Part shown: in pieces, positions 46,734 to 55,091 of the stretch
Layout of the letters: each line of letters begins with the position of its first letter
Position numbering within the stretch: the first letter of the stretch is position 1
NCBI RefSeq assembly: GCF_014621775.1
Contig: NZ_CP061204.1
Location: forward strand, 2,500,501 to 2,564,500
Length of the DNA: 64,000 nucleotides
Direction: 5' to 3'
From: Stenotrophomonas sp. 169
Lineage (GTDB): Bacteria; Pseudomonadota; Gammaproteobacteria; Xanthomonadales; Xanthomonadaceae
The notes under the pieces: generated by a model
Database searches by the model: none
What the model saw: the letters and a program-made list of their open reading frames with translations, nothing else
What the model was told of the DNA's origin: nothing
Program-made: the position numbers and the translations under genes

Positions 46734-47615
46734 TCAACGGCCGGCCTGGCTGGATGCATGGATGACCTGCAGCACCGATTGCAGCTGCTCTACGTCGACC
46801 TGTCCGGGCGCGGAGGACGTGCCGATCATGCCGAAGGTCATCGCCTGGCCGAAGGTTTCCCCCGCCAGCCGCGAGACCACGCCGGTGCCGCCCATGGCCA
46901 TCGTCAGCAACGGACGGTCACTCTGCTGGCGCACCTGCCAGGTGGCATCCAGCAGTGCCAGTACGTCACCGGCGTCGCGCGGCATCACCGCGATCTTCAG
47001 CACGTCCGCTCCCATCGCCTGCTGCCTGAGCAGGCGCGCCACGATTTCCTCGCGCGGTGGCGTGCCGTGGAAATCATGACTGGACATCACCACCTTGGCA
47101 CCGGCCTGGTGCGCCGCGCTGACCAGTGACTGCACCACCTGCGGGTCACGGAACATCTCCACGTCCAGCATCTGCACGAAACCGCCGCGCAGCAGGGTGG
47201 CGTACAGCGCACCGTAGTCGGCATCGCGGATCGCCTTGCTGCCGCCCTCGGCCTGGGTGCGGAAGGTCACGATCAGCGGCTTGCCTGCCAACGCCTGCTC
47301 GATGCGCTTGCCGAGCGCGAGCAAGGCGGTGCCGTCGGTGGCGATGTCCAGGTAATCGATCCGCCACTCGGCGATATCGGTGGACGCGCTGGCGGCGATC
47401 ACCGCAGCCTGCTGCAGTGCCTGCTCCGCCGTCGCCCCGGTAATCGGCACGATCGTCTTGGGCATGCCCTCGCCGATGCGCAGCGTGCCGATCTGCAACG
47501 GCGCCACCGCTGGCGGCGCGGCCTGTACCGCAGTAATCGAGGTGGCACAGGCCACGGTCAGCAGCAGGGGCGTCAGCGCGCGCATGGGAGTCACCAGGCA
47601 AGAAAAGAAACGCAT
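46734..47615 (-). CDS. quiB: Periplasmic 3-dehydroquinate dehydratase, class I (catabolic)
   Basis: Converts 3-dehydroquinate to 3-dehydroshikimate. 293 residues. A signal peptide (about residues 1-32, ending ITAVQA) precedes a class I fold with EWRIDYLDI, the catalytic histidine in MSSHDFHGTP and the Schiff-base lysine in GADVLKIAVMP. The start at 47615 overlaps the porin stop (TGATG), and a second ATG ten codons later would also leave a signal peptide. The biosynthetic AroD/AroQ enzyme is cytoplasmic, so export marks this copy as catabolic, as for Acinetobacter QuiB. Confidence 0.88.
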   Translation of the reverse strand: MRFFSCLVTPMRALTPLLLTVACATSITAVQAAPPAVAPLQIGTLRIGEGMPKTIVPITGATAEQALQQAAVIAASASTDIAEWRIDYLDIATDGTALLALGKRIEQALAGKPLIVTFRTQAEGGSKAIRDADYGALYATLLRGGFVQMLDVEMFRDPQVVQSLVSAAHQAGAKVVMSSHDFHGTPPREEIVARLLRQQAMGADVLKIAVMPRDAGDVLALLDATWQVRQQSDRPLLTMAMGGTGVVSRLAGETFGQAMTFGMIGTSSAPGQVDVEQLQSVLQVIHASSQAGR

Positions 47616-48934
47616 CAGAAGGTCACCTTGGCCTGTACGCCGAGCGCCCAGGCGTTGTCGGTGCGGGTGTAGGCGAACGTGCCCGGATTGACGATGTACT
47701 GCACGTCCGGGCGGATCATCAGCCATGGATTGACCTGCACGCTGTAGGACAGCTCGAACAGTTCCTCGGCCTGGCTGAGGTGGTACAGCGACGAATCGCC
47801 GGGTACACCCGCCTCGACCAGCGTGGCGCGGCGGTCATCGATCAGGCGACGATTGATGTCAGCACCGACGTAACCCAGCGCGATGCTGTCCTGGGCCCGT
47901 GAGCCGATGCCCTGGTAGACACCGCCCACGGCATACCAGCGACGGATCTGCGCAGTATCGGTGTCGGAGACCATGTACTGGGCAAAGGCGGTCAGGCCCC
48001 GCTCCGGGTCACCGGCCTCACGGGTCAGACGCTGTTCGGCCAGCACGTAGCCGCCATGGCGGCCGGTGGTAGCGGTCGGTTCCAGGCCGCGCCGCGGCAC
48101 GCGCGAGGTGTCGTAGTAACCGCCGAACTTGTAGACGCCGGGATGATTACCGCCCTTGCCGGGCGTCCAGGTCAGCTCTACCGGGAACAACGACCCGGTG
48201 GTGCCCGAAGCGAACGGTCGGAAGGCGTTGCGCTCGATGTTGCCGCCCAGGTTCGGATTGACCTGGAACCAGCCGGTGCGCACGTTCAGCGCCGGACTGA
48301 CCTGCTGGGCGATCTCACCGCCCCAGCGCGCCACCGGGTAGTTGTACCAGCCGCTGTTGCCGGACATTGCCAACGGATGCGCGCAGAACGCCGCGTTGAC
48401 GAAATGCGTCAACAGGCTGTGCAGCCCGAACTGGTTGCCCATCGCGTAATAGCCCAGCTTGAAATACGACTGGTCATCGGCGAATTTCTGGTCGTAACTG
48501 AGCTCGGTCAGGCGCGTGTACTGACCGCCGTAGGCTTCCTGGATCGGGAACCGGTTGCCGACGAAGTCGACCGAGGTGCTGCGCCCGCGGCGATCATTGA
48601 GGGTGACGTGCAGCATGCCGCCGTCCCACCCGGCCAACTTGCCCATGTCCAGGTCCATGCCCACGCGGACCTGCTGTGCGTAGCGCGCGCCGGTCTCACC
48701 GTAGCCGCCGTCGACCACGCCCATCGCTTCACCGACGTAGTCGCCGCGGAACGTGATGCCGCGCGCGGCGAGCTCGCTGCGCGTGCCGCCCCAGTCACCG
48801 GTGAGCGTCTGGCCGCTGTAGGCGTTGGCGGATTGCGCGCTGGCCAGCATCGGCATCAGGAGGGCGGCGACGGTGGCGGTGGTCCGCAGGCAGGAGGAAG
48901 TGGACGTCATCGAAAGGTTCCGGAAGGAGGTCAT
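47615..48934 (-). CDS. OprB-family outer-membrane porin of the quinate operon
   Basis: 439 residues with a signal peptide ending LASAQSA (about 28-36), followed by a beta-barrel rich in aromatic girdle residues and ending in phenylalanine (VQAKVTF). Motifs TLTGDWGGTRSELAARGI and LSYSVQVNPWLMIRPDVQYI are typical of carbohydrate-selective OprB porins. It is sandwiched between quiC and quiB with TGATG overlaps at both ends and probably lets quinate or shikimate into the periplasm, the role proposed for QuiX in Acinetobacter. An ATG eight codons in is an alternative start. Confidence 0.85.
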   Translation of the reverse strand: MTSFRNLSMTSTSSCLRTTATVAALLMPMLASAQSANAYSGQTLTGDWGGTRSELAARGITFRGDYVGEAMGVVDGGYGETGARYAQQVRVGMDLDMGKLAGWDGGMLHVTLNDRRGRSTSVDFVGNRFPIQEAYGGQYTRLTELSYDQKFADDQSYFKLGYYAMGNQFGLHSLLTHFVNAAFCAHPLAMSGNSGWYNYPVARWGGEIAQQVSPALNVRTGWFQVNPNLGGNIERNAFRPFASGTTGSLFPVELTWTPGKGGNHPGVYKFGGYYDTSRVPRRGLEPTATTGRHGGYVLAEQRLTREAGDPERGLTAFAQYMVSDTDTAQIRRWYAVGGVYQGIGSRAQDSIALGYVGADINRRLIDDRRATLVEAGVPGDSSLYHLSQAEELFELSYSVQVNPWLMIRPDVQYIVNPGTFAYTRTDNAWALGVQAKVTF

Positions 48935-50445
48935 CAGCGCAGCGCCAGCGGCGCGCTCAACGGGGAGGTGGCGCCCAACGCGGACGTCACCGTCGCGGTG
49001 ACAGTGGCGAGCCCGGCGCCGTCTGCCGCATCGGCCAGCGGCACCTCGAACCGCCCCTGCCCCTGCGCATCGGTGATCGCCTGCACCGTACCCAGCACGC
49101 GTTCGGCCTCGCTGCTGCCCTTTGCCGCGTTACCGAACAGTTCGACCTGGTAGCGCTGGTCCGGCGCGCCGTTGAACACACCGTGCACGACGCGGGCAGC
49201 GCCCCTGCCCTGCACCGATTGCAGCGTCGGTGCGGCCTGGCCGAGGTTGGCCAATGGCTGGCAGTCGGCCTGGCCTGCGGCGCTGCAGATGCGTGCACGC
49301 TTGGATGGGTCGGTGTCCACGCCACGGCCGCGTGATCCTTCGAACGTGGCATGTTCGAGCCCCGGCACACCGAACACGATCGCGCCGCGTGCCTGACCGG
49401 GCGCACATGCACCACCGGCTTCGCAGCGTTCGATGCGCAGGCCATTGCCGGCCAGCCGGTTGGCGGTGAAGCGGTTCGGTGCACTGATCGGTTGCGGACG
49501 CACGGCGATGCCGATGCCATTGCCGGTGATGGTGTTGCCATCGACCACGTTGCCGGTACCGGTGATGCTCAGGCCGATCGAGTTGCCGGTGAACGTGTTG
49601 GCGGCGATGTAGTTGCGGTTGCCCCAGTTGATCTGCAGGCCGTCGGAGTAATCGACGAAGCGGTTACGCACCACGCTGTTGTCGTTGCCCCACAGGATTT
49701 CGATGCCCTGCGAAGGTTCCGGATTGGCGTCGGTGGACTGGAACAGATTGTCGGCGACCAGGTTCCAGGCCGCGCCGCGGGTGAGCTCCAGGCCATCGCC
49801 GTTGTCCAGGAACACGTTGCGCACGATCCGGTTGTGCACGGTGGTGGTGGGCGTGGATTGGCCCGTGCCATCATCGCCGGTGAGCATGATGCCGGCGCCG
49901 CCCTTGTTGGCGACGATGCGGTTGTCATGGATCTCGCTGTGACTGGCGCGGTTGATCAGCACGCCGATGCAGAAGTTGCGGATCTCCAGCCCGGCCAGCT
50001 CCACGCCCTGCGTATCGCGCAGCACCAGTCCCGGCAGCGTGGTGGTGCGCACGTTGGTGCCCGACTGACCCGGCTCGGCACCCGGGCACGCGTCAGTGCC
50101 GGTGCCGGTGACATAGGCCGAACCATCGATGGCCACGTGCACGCCCTCGCGTCCCCACGGCATGCCGATGATCTGCACCGGCCCGATGATCTCCGGCAAC
50201 GGCGACGCCGGGCGGATCACGTAGGGCGCCTGGCCGACCGCTTCGATCTCGATGCGATGACGGCCGGGAGCCTGGTTGGCGGTGGTGATCGCCCAACGCA
50301 GCGAACCCGGCGCCGCATCGTCGGCATAGCGGTCCACGCGCAGCACCTGCAGCGCCTCGCGCGGCGGTTCGGCCTGGTAGGCCAGCGCCAGCGATGGCAG
50401 CACGGCAAGCAGGAACAGGGAAACGGCAGACAGACGACGGCGCAT
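48934..50445 (-). CDS. quiC: Periplasmic 3-dehydroshikimate dehydratase, beta-helix type
   Basis: Makes protocatechuate from 3-dehydroshikimate. 503 residues with a signal peptide (MRRRLSAVSLFLLAVLPSLA, 1-20). The body is a right-handed beta-helix: NRIVANKGGAGIML, NRIVRNVFLDNGDGLEL, NSVVRNRFVDYSDGLQI, NRNYIAANTFTGNSIGLSI and NVVDGNTITGNGIGIAV repeat every 22-25 residues. Acinetobacter QuiC is also exported and unlike AsbF/QuiC1 enzymes. The function rests mainly on context: no other dehydroshikimate dehydratase is present. First gene of its operon, with CGGAG before the ATG. Confidence 0.78.
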   Translation of the reverse strand: MRRRLSAVSLFLLAVLPSLALAYQAEPPREALQVLRVDRYADDAAPGSLRWAITTANQAPGRHRIEIEAVGQAPYVIRPASPLPEIIGPVQIIGMPWGREGVHVAIDGSAYVTGTGTDACPGAEPGQSGTNVRTTTLPGLVLRDTQGVELAGLEIRNFCIGVLINRASHSEIHDNRIVANKGGAGIMLTGDDGTGQSTPTTTVHNRIVRNVFLDNGDGLELTRGAAWNLVADNLFQSTDANPEPSQGIEILWGNDNSVVRNRFVDYSDGLQINWGNRNYIAANTFTGNSIGLSITGTGNVVDGNTITGNGIGIAVRPQPISAPNRFTANRLAGNGLRIERCEAGGACAPGQARGAIVFGVPGLEHATFEGSRGRGVDTDPSKRARICSAAGQADCQPLANLGQAAPTLQSVQGRGAARVVHGVFNGAPDQRYQVELFGNAAKGSSEAERVLGTVQAITDAQGQGRFEVPLADAADGAGLATVTATVTSALGATSPLSAPLALR

Positions 50446-50562
50446 GCGAACTCCGCACAGGTGGAAGGAATCCCGGCGGTCTTCCCCTGCACCTGGCTTC
50501 AGCACCGCTTCGGCACTGCCCTCGCCCCGCCAGGGGTGGATCGCTTGGAACGAGGATGAAAG

Positions 50563-50622
50563 TAGTTTTATCGCACTGCACCATTCAAGTGCGTTTATCG
50601 ACTATGTGTGCGATTACCGAAC
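50563..50622. promoter_or_regulatory. Triple PcaR-like operator upstream of quiC
   Basis: On the minus strand GTTCGGTAATCGCAC (50608-50622) matches the PcaR site at 14 of 15 and AGTCGATAAACGCAC (50589-50603) at 12 of 15. A weaker one, TTTTATCGCAC, lies on the plus strand ending at about 50575. Multiple repeats in mixed orientation resemble PcaU operators. Confidence 0.6.
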
Positions 50623-50670
50623 TGAACGGGTAGTACCATCGTCTTACAGAAGAGCACTCCACCGCGCTCC

Positions 50671-52236
50671 TCAGGAACTGCAGGACAACATCGAACAGCC
50701 TGCCTTGTGATCCGCCCACGCTGGGCGTTTGCCGGCGTAATGCTCCAGCCCGGCACGTTCGGTGCAGGGATCACGCAGGACCTCCTGCAGCGCCCGCACA
50801 CCGCCCAGATCGCCCTGCTCGGCACGCTCGATCGCTTCCTGGGCCAGCCAGTTTCGCAGCACGTACAGGGGATTGGCGCGGGTCATCCGCGTCATCCGCT
50901 CCGATACCGACAAGGGATCGGCACGCAACCGCGCGGCATAGTCGCCCAGCCACTGCAGCAGCGACGCATGGACGGCGGCCTGGCGCGCAGGGTCGTAATA
51001 CACGCCGTCCAGCACAGCGGCATCCGGACGCGTCACATCGAAGCGGATCAGCGCCCGGTAGGCCAGGGTCATGTCCATCGCTCCGTCCTGCATCAGTCCT
51101 TGCCAACGCTGGTGCAGTTGCAGGTCGTCCTCGCCCGCCGCGGACAGACCGAGTTTGGCGGCGACGTCGCGTCGCGTGCAGGCGGCCAACGTGACCTGGA
51201 AGGTGTCCAATCCCGCCTGCAGCGGCTGCACGTCCGCGAACAGCGGTGCCACCGCCTGCGCCAGCCGGGTGAGGTTCCAGAACACCACCTGTGGCTGGGT
51301 GCCGAACCGGTAGCGCCGCCCCTGTGCGTCGGTGGTATTGGGCGTCCACTCCGGGTCGAAATCCTCCACCCAGCCATACGGGCCGTAGTCGATGGTGAGC
51401 CCGAGCACCGACATGTTGTCGGTGTTCATCACGCCATGCACGAAGCCCACGCGCATCCAGTGCGCGACCATTTCCGCGCTGCGGGTGCACACCGCGCCGA
51501 ACCATGCGCCCAACAGCGCATCGCCACTGCCCTGCAGCTCGGGGAAATCACGGGCGATGCACGCGTCGACCATCCGCTTCAGCAACACCACATCGCCGCG
51601 CGAAGCGGGAAGTTCGAAGCTGCCAAAGCGCAGGAATGAAGGCGCCACGCGGCATACGATGGCGCCAGGCTCGGCCTTTGCATGGCCGTCGTAGAACATG
51701 TCGCGCACCACACCTTCGCCGGTGCCGACCAGCGACAGCGCGCGCGTGGTCGGCACGCCCAGATGGTGCATCGCCTCGCTGCACAGGAACTCCCGTATCG
51801 ACGACCGCAGCACGGCGCGACCGTCGGCCCCGCGCGAGTAGGGCGTCGGCCCTGCGCCCTTCAGCTGCAACTCCCAGTGGCGTCCGTCGGCAGCGACCAG
51901 TTCACCCAGCGAGATCGCCCGTCCATCGCCCAGTTGCCCCGCCCAATGGCCGAACTGATGGCCGCCGTAGTTGGCGGCCCACGGCTGCATGCCGGCCAAC
52001 AAGGCGTTGCCGCCGAACACCTCCGCGAACTCACTGCTTTCAACGAACGCAGCCGGCAGACCGAGCAGCGCGGCGACCTCCGGCCAGACGGCCAGGGTGC
52101 CCGGCGCGGCGACCGGGGTGGGCATGACCGCCGACCACGCGGCCCCGATCACCTCACGGCGGCGTGGCCCCTGCTCTGGATCCCCCGGCAGGGTGGCGAT
52201 AAGGCGGTTGTCGAAGTGCGGCGATTGCGTATCCAT
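50671..52236 (-). CDS. selO: Protein adenylyltransferase SelO
   Basis: Pseudokinase-fold enzyme that transfers AMP to Ser/Thr/Tyr of target proteins in redox stress. 521 residues from MDTQSPHFDNRL. Signatures: ANYGGHQFGHWAGQLGDGRA (about 95-114), LKGAGPTPYSRGADGRAVLR and HGVMNTDNMSVLGLTIDYGP, which holds the metal-binding Asn/Asp. The C-terminus GCSMLSCSS has cysteines where eukaryotic SELENOO has selenocysteine. It lies 44 bases after the GST gene, probably in one transcript. Confidence 0.93.
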   Translation of the reverse strand: MDTQSPHFDNRLIATLPGDPEQGPRRREVIGAAWSAVMPTPVAAPGTLAVWPEVAALLGLPAAFVESSEFAEVFGGNALLAGMQPWAANYGGHQFGHWAGQLGDGRAISLGELVAADGRHWELQLKGAGPTPYSRGADGRAVLRSSIREFLCSEAMHHLGVPTTRALSLVGTGEGVVRDMFYDGHAKAEPGAIVCRVAPSFLRFGSFELPASRGDVVLLKRMVDACIARDFPELQGSGDALLGAWFGAVCTRSAEMVAHWMRVGFVHGVMNTDNMSVLGLTIDYGPYGWVEDFDPEWTPNTTDAQGRRYRFGTQPQVVFWNLTRLAQAVAPLFADVQPLQAGLDTFQVTLAACTRRDVAAKLGLSAAGEDDLQLHQRWQGLMQDGAMDMTLAYRALIRFDVTRPDAAVLDGVYYDPARQAAVHASLLQWLGDYAARLRADPLSVSERMTRMTRANPLYVLRNWLAQEAIERAEQGDLGGVRALQEVLRDPCTERAGLEHYAGKRPAWADHKAGCSMLSCSS

Positions 52237-52280
52237 GCCGACTACATGGGGATGCCCGCGCGAGGCGGCAAGTCGCTTCC

Positions 52281-52970
52281 TCAGCGGCCGTCCAGCGCCT
52301 TCAGGCTGCCGCCACGCGCCACGGCGTGCTGGTAGCCCGGACGCTGCTCGATGCGCTGCAGGAAGCTGCGGATCGCCGGCTTGTCGGCCAGGCCATCGCC
52401 GCGGCTTCCTGCGGCCTGCAAGGGGAAGCTCATCTGGATGTCGGCCAGGGTGAAGCGCTGACCGGCAAACCACGGGCTTTCGCTGAGCCGCTGCTCCATC
52501 CAGTCCAAATGCAGGCGACGCTGTGGCCCGACGAAGCCTTGCTCTGCCTTGTCGGCGATGGCGCGCGCGATGGGGCGGGCAAAGAACGGCATCGGCGCGT
52601 TGCGGATGCGGGCCATCACCAGCGTCAGCAGCATCGGCGGCATGGCCGAACCTTCGGCGTAGTGCAGCCAATACCGGTACGCCATGCGCTCGTCAGTGCC
52701 GGACGGCTGAGGCGCGGGGGAAAGCACGCGCTCCTTGTCGTAGGTATCGGCCAGATAGTCCAGGATCGCACCGGATTCGGCCAGCATCCGCGTCCCGTCC
52801 TGCAGCACCGGGGCTTTGCCCAGCCCGTGGATCTGCTTGAGCGCGGCAGGCGCGAGCATGGTCTTGGCATCCCGCGCGTACTGCTTGAGTTCGTAGTCCA
52901 GCCCGAGCTCTTCCAGCGCCCACAGGACGCGCAGGGAACGGGAATTGTCGAGGTGGTGGACGATGCGCAT
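52281..52970 (-). CDS. Glutathione S-transferase family protein
   Basis: 229 residues. N-terminal thioredoxin-like domain (MRIVHHLDNSRSLRVLWALE, 1-20; LGKAPVLQDGTRMLAESGAIL, written as LGKAPVLQD and MLAESGAIL, about 50-70) and a C-terminal helical domain with WFAGQRFTLADIQMSFPL (about 165). The cis-proline and SGA motif for glutathione binding are present; a serine (S10 or S12) is the likely catalytic residue. Start chosen at MRIVHHL; the frame is open upstream. Precedes selO. Confidence 0.88.
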   Translation of the reverse strand: MRIVHHLDNSRSLRVLWALEELGLDYELKQYARDAKTMLAPAALKQIHGLGKAPVLQDGTRMLAESGAILDYLADTYDKERVLSPAPQPSGTDERMAYRYWLHYAEGSAMPPMLLTLVMARIRNAPMPFFARPIARAIADKAEQGFVGPQRRLHLDWMEQRLSESPWFAGQRFTLADIQMSFPLQAAGSRGDGLADKPAIRSFLQRIEQRPGYQHAVARGGSLKALDGR

Positions 52971-53072
52971 GCAGGGGGATCCGCGATGAAGGGTTCCCAT
53001 AGCGTAGTGGGCAGCGTTTGCGCGAAGCGTGACGAACAAGGGCGTCGCCCGGCTGGAACGCGGGCAAAAAAA

Positions 53073-53100
53073 AACGCCGGAAGCTTTCGCTTCCGGCGTT
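53073..53100 (-). terminator. Terminator of the cold-shock gene
   Basis: AACGCCGGAAGC and GCTTCCGGCGTT pair perfectly over 12 bp with loop TTTC (plus-strand reading). On the minus strand it is followed by a run of T (complement of 53066-53072). A second small palindrome, GCTACCTT-AAGGTAGC at 53104-53119, sits between it and the stop codon. Confidence 0.9.
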
Positions 53101-53127
53101 CATAGCTACCTTAAGGTAGCAAGCGGA

Positions 53128-53337
53128 TTAGACCGCCTGCACCTGGTCAGCCTGCATGCCCTTCTGGCCCTGCACGGCGACGAAGGTTACCTTCTGGCCT
53201 TCCTGCAGCGACTTGAAGCCGTTGCCCTGGATGGCACGGAAGTGCACGAACAGGTCCGGGCCGCTTTCCGGGGTGATGAAGCCGAAGCCCTTGGCATCGT
53301 TGAACCACTTCACGGTACCGCTCTGACGATCAGACAT
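53128..53337 (-). CDS. Cold-shock-domain protein (CspA family)
   Basis: 69 residues, [20 protein letters not shown] at the start; RNP1 (KGFGFI) and RNP2 (LFVHF) motifs for single-stranded RNA/DNA binding are intact. It acts as an RNA chaperone. The open frame extends far upstream, but the ATG at 53337 is the family start and has AGGAG nearby. A long untranslated leader of about 130 bases is likely, as for CspA-type mRNAs. Confidence 0.95.
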   Translation of the reverse strand: MSDRQSGTVKWFNDAKGFGFITPESGPDLFVHFRAIQGNGFKSLQEGQKVTFVAVQGQKGMQADQVQAV

Positions 53338-53473
53338 CTTTGAAACTCCTGAAACAATATGAAATAAATCGCAGCCACCGGATATCGGGGCCGAGACTGA
53401 GTTGCAGGCGTTGGCAAAGCGGATCGATGGAGCAGATCGTGAGATCAACTGCACCAGGCCACGATTTACGGTG

Positions 53474-53501
53474 ACCCTAGCAAACACAGTGGGACGGACA
53501 A
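53474..53501 (-). promoter_or_regulatory. Candidate promoter of the cold-shock gene
   Basis: On the minus strand TTGTCC (53501-53496) and TAGGGT (53479-53474) are spaced by 16 bases. The implied leader is about 130 bases. Consensus match is moderate. Confidence 0.35.
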
Positions 53502-53552
53502 TACGCGTGTTTGGACTAAAAAGCGATAGCGGAGACGTTCATCAAGCCCAAT

Positions 53553-54500
53553 TCAGGCTTCCGGCGCGTTGGTGTCAGCCCCCGTGGCCTTGCCGGGGGA
53601 TCCTCGCCACGGCTCCTCCAAGGTCAATCCGCTGCAGAAATGGCGCACCTCCCCGCTGAGCGGATCGCTGAATGAAAGCGTCCGGGCCAACAGTTGCAAG
53701 GGCTGGGAGTAGTCCCCCGCGTCCCGCGGAGCCAGGGTCGGGTACAGATCATCTCCCTGCAGGGGTGCCCCCAGGGCGGCCATGTGCACCCGCAGCTGGT
53801 GCTTGCGGCCCGTGACCGGGCGCAGCCGGTAACGCCAGACCGGACCGGTTCCCTCGATTACCTCCACCTCGGTCTCGCTGTTGGGCGCGCCCTCCACTTC
53901 GGCCATGCGGTGGAAGGGCGTCCCGCGCTCCAAACGACTGCAGTAGCGCAGCGGAAACGCCGTCGCAGGCAGCGCAGGCGCCAACGCCTCATAGGTCTTT
54001 TCGATACGGCGCTCGCGGAACAGGCGCTGGTAGGCATCCCGGCTGCCGGGCCGCGTCGAGAACAGCACCAGGCCCGCAGTCAGCCGGTCCAACCGGTGCA
54101 GGGGCACCAGGTCTGGATTGCCAGTCGCGGCGATCAGGCGCGCCAACAGCGTCTGCTGGACGTGCCCGCCCGCCGGCACCACCGGCAGGAAGTGGGGCTT
54201 GTCGGCGACCAGCAGGTGCGCATCGTGATGCACGATGCGCTCGGCGAACGGCACGATCGGCTCGTGCGCCACCTCGCGGAAATAGCGGATCTCCAGACCG
54301 ACCTGCCACGGCTGTGCAGGGTCGAGCGCCCTGCCCTGCGCATCCTGCACCCGCCCACGGCCGAACCGGTCCAGCCACTGCGCGCGACTGATCCGCGGGA
54401 AGCGCGCGCACAGCCCATCCAGCAGGCAGCCCCATGCCCCCGGCGGCAACTGCAGGCGACTGGCGGCAACGTGCGGGTACATCGGATCGGACGGCATCAT
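53553..54500 (-). CDS. RluA-family pseudouridine synthase
   Basis: 315 residues. The catalytic motif HRLDRLTAGLVLFS (aspartate about 130) and the later TGRKHQLRVHMAALGAPL are RluA-family hallmarks; the N-terminal part with WLDRFGRGRVQDAQG resembles a partial S4-like region. It isomerises uridines in rRNA or tRNA; the exact target is unknown. Two adjacent ATG codons (54500 and 54497) are possible starts. It is divergent from yaeQ, with only 42 bases between. Confidence 0.88.
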   Translation of the reverse strand: MMPSDPMYPHVAASRLQLPPGAWGCLLDGLCARFPRISRAQWLDRFGRGRVQDAQGRALDPAQPWQVGLEIRYFREVAHEPIVPFAERIVHHDAHLLVADKPHFLPVVPAGGHVQQTLLARLIAATGNPDLVPLHRLDRLTAGLVLFSTRPGSRDAYQRLFRERRIEKTYEALAPALPATAFPLRYCSRLERGTPFHRMAEVEGAPNSETEVEVIEGTGPVWRYRLRPVTGRKHQLRVHMAALGAPLQGDDLYPTLAPRDAGDYSQPLQLLARTLSFSDPLSGEVRHFCSGLTLEEPWRGSPGKATGADTNAPEA

Positions 54501-54542
54501 GGCCCACCCATTATCATGGTGCTCTTTGTACACGGAAGCCCC

Positions 54543-55091
54543 ATGGCCCTCACCGCCACCATCCGCAAGGCCGAGCTGCAGATCAGCGACATGGATCGCG
54601 GCTACTACGCGACCCACAACCTCACCCTCGCCCAGCACCCGTCGGAGACCGACGAGCGCCTGATGGTGCGCTTGCTGGCCTTCGCGTTGAACGCAGCGGA
54701 TCGCCTGGAGTTCGGCCGTGGCCTGAGCACCGACGACGAGCCGGACCTGTGGGAGCACGATTACACCGGCGAGATCCTGCGCTGGATCGACCTGGGTCAC
54801 CCGGACGAGTCGCGCATCCGCAAGGCCTGCAACCGCAGCCGGCAGGTGCAGATCGTCAACTATGCCGGCCACGCATCGGATGTGTGGTGGCAGAAGCAGG
54901 GCAAGGCGCTGGAGCGCTTCGGCAACCTGTCGGTACTGGACCTGCCCGCCCCGTTCGTAGAACAGTGGACCACGCAGATCCAGCGCGCGATGCGCTGGAG
55001 CGTGCTGATCCAGGACACCGAAGTACAGCTGATCGCCGACCACATGCAGCTGGACGTCATTCCGGTCTGGCGCAAAACCGCCAAGGCGTGA
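54543..55091 (+). CDS. yaeQ: YaeQ family protein
   Basis: 182 residues, closely matching E. coli YaeQ throughout: MALTATIRKAELQISDMDRG, LAQHPSETDERLMVRLLAF, WIDLGHPDESRIRKAC and NLSVLDLPAP. YaeQ has a PD-(D/E)XK nuclease-like fold; multicopy yaeQ was linked to rescue of rfaH defects, but its role is unclear. The stop overlaps the GTG start of the next gene (GTGA), so the two are coupled. Confidence 0.9.
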   Translation: MALTATIRKAELQISDMDRGYYATHNLTLAQHPSETDERLMVRLLAFALNAADRLEFGRGLSTDDEPDLWEHDYTGEILRWIDLGHPDESRIRKACNRSRQVQIVNYAGHASDVWWQKQGKALERFGNLSVLDLPAPFVEQWTTQIQRAMRWSVLIQDTEVQLIADHMQLDVIPVWRKTAKA

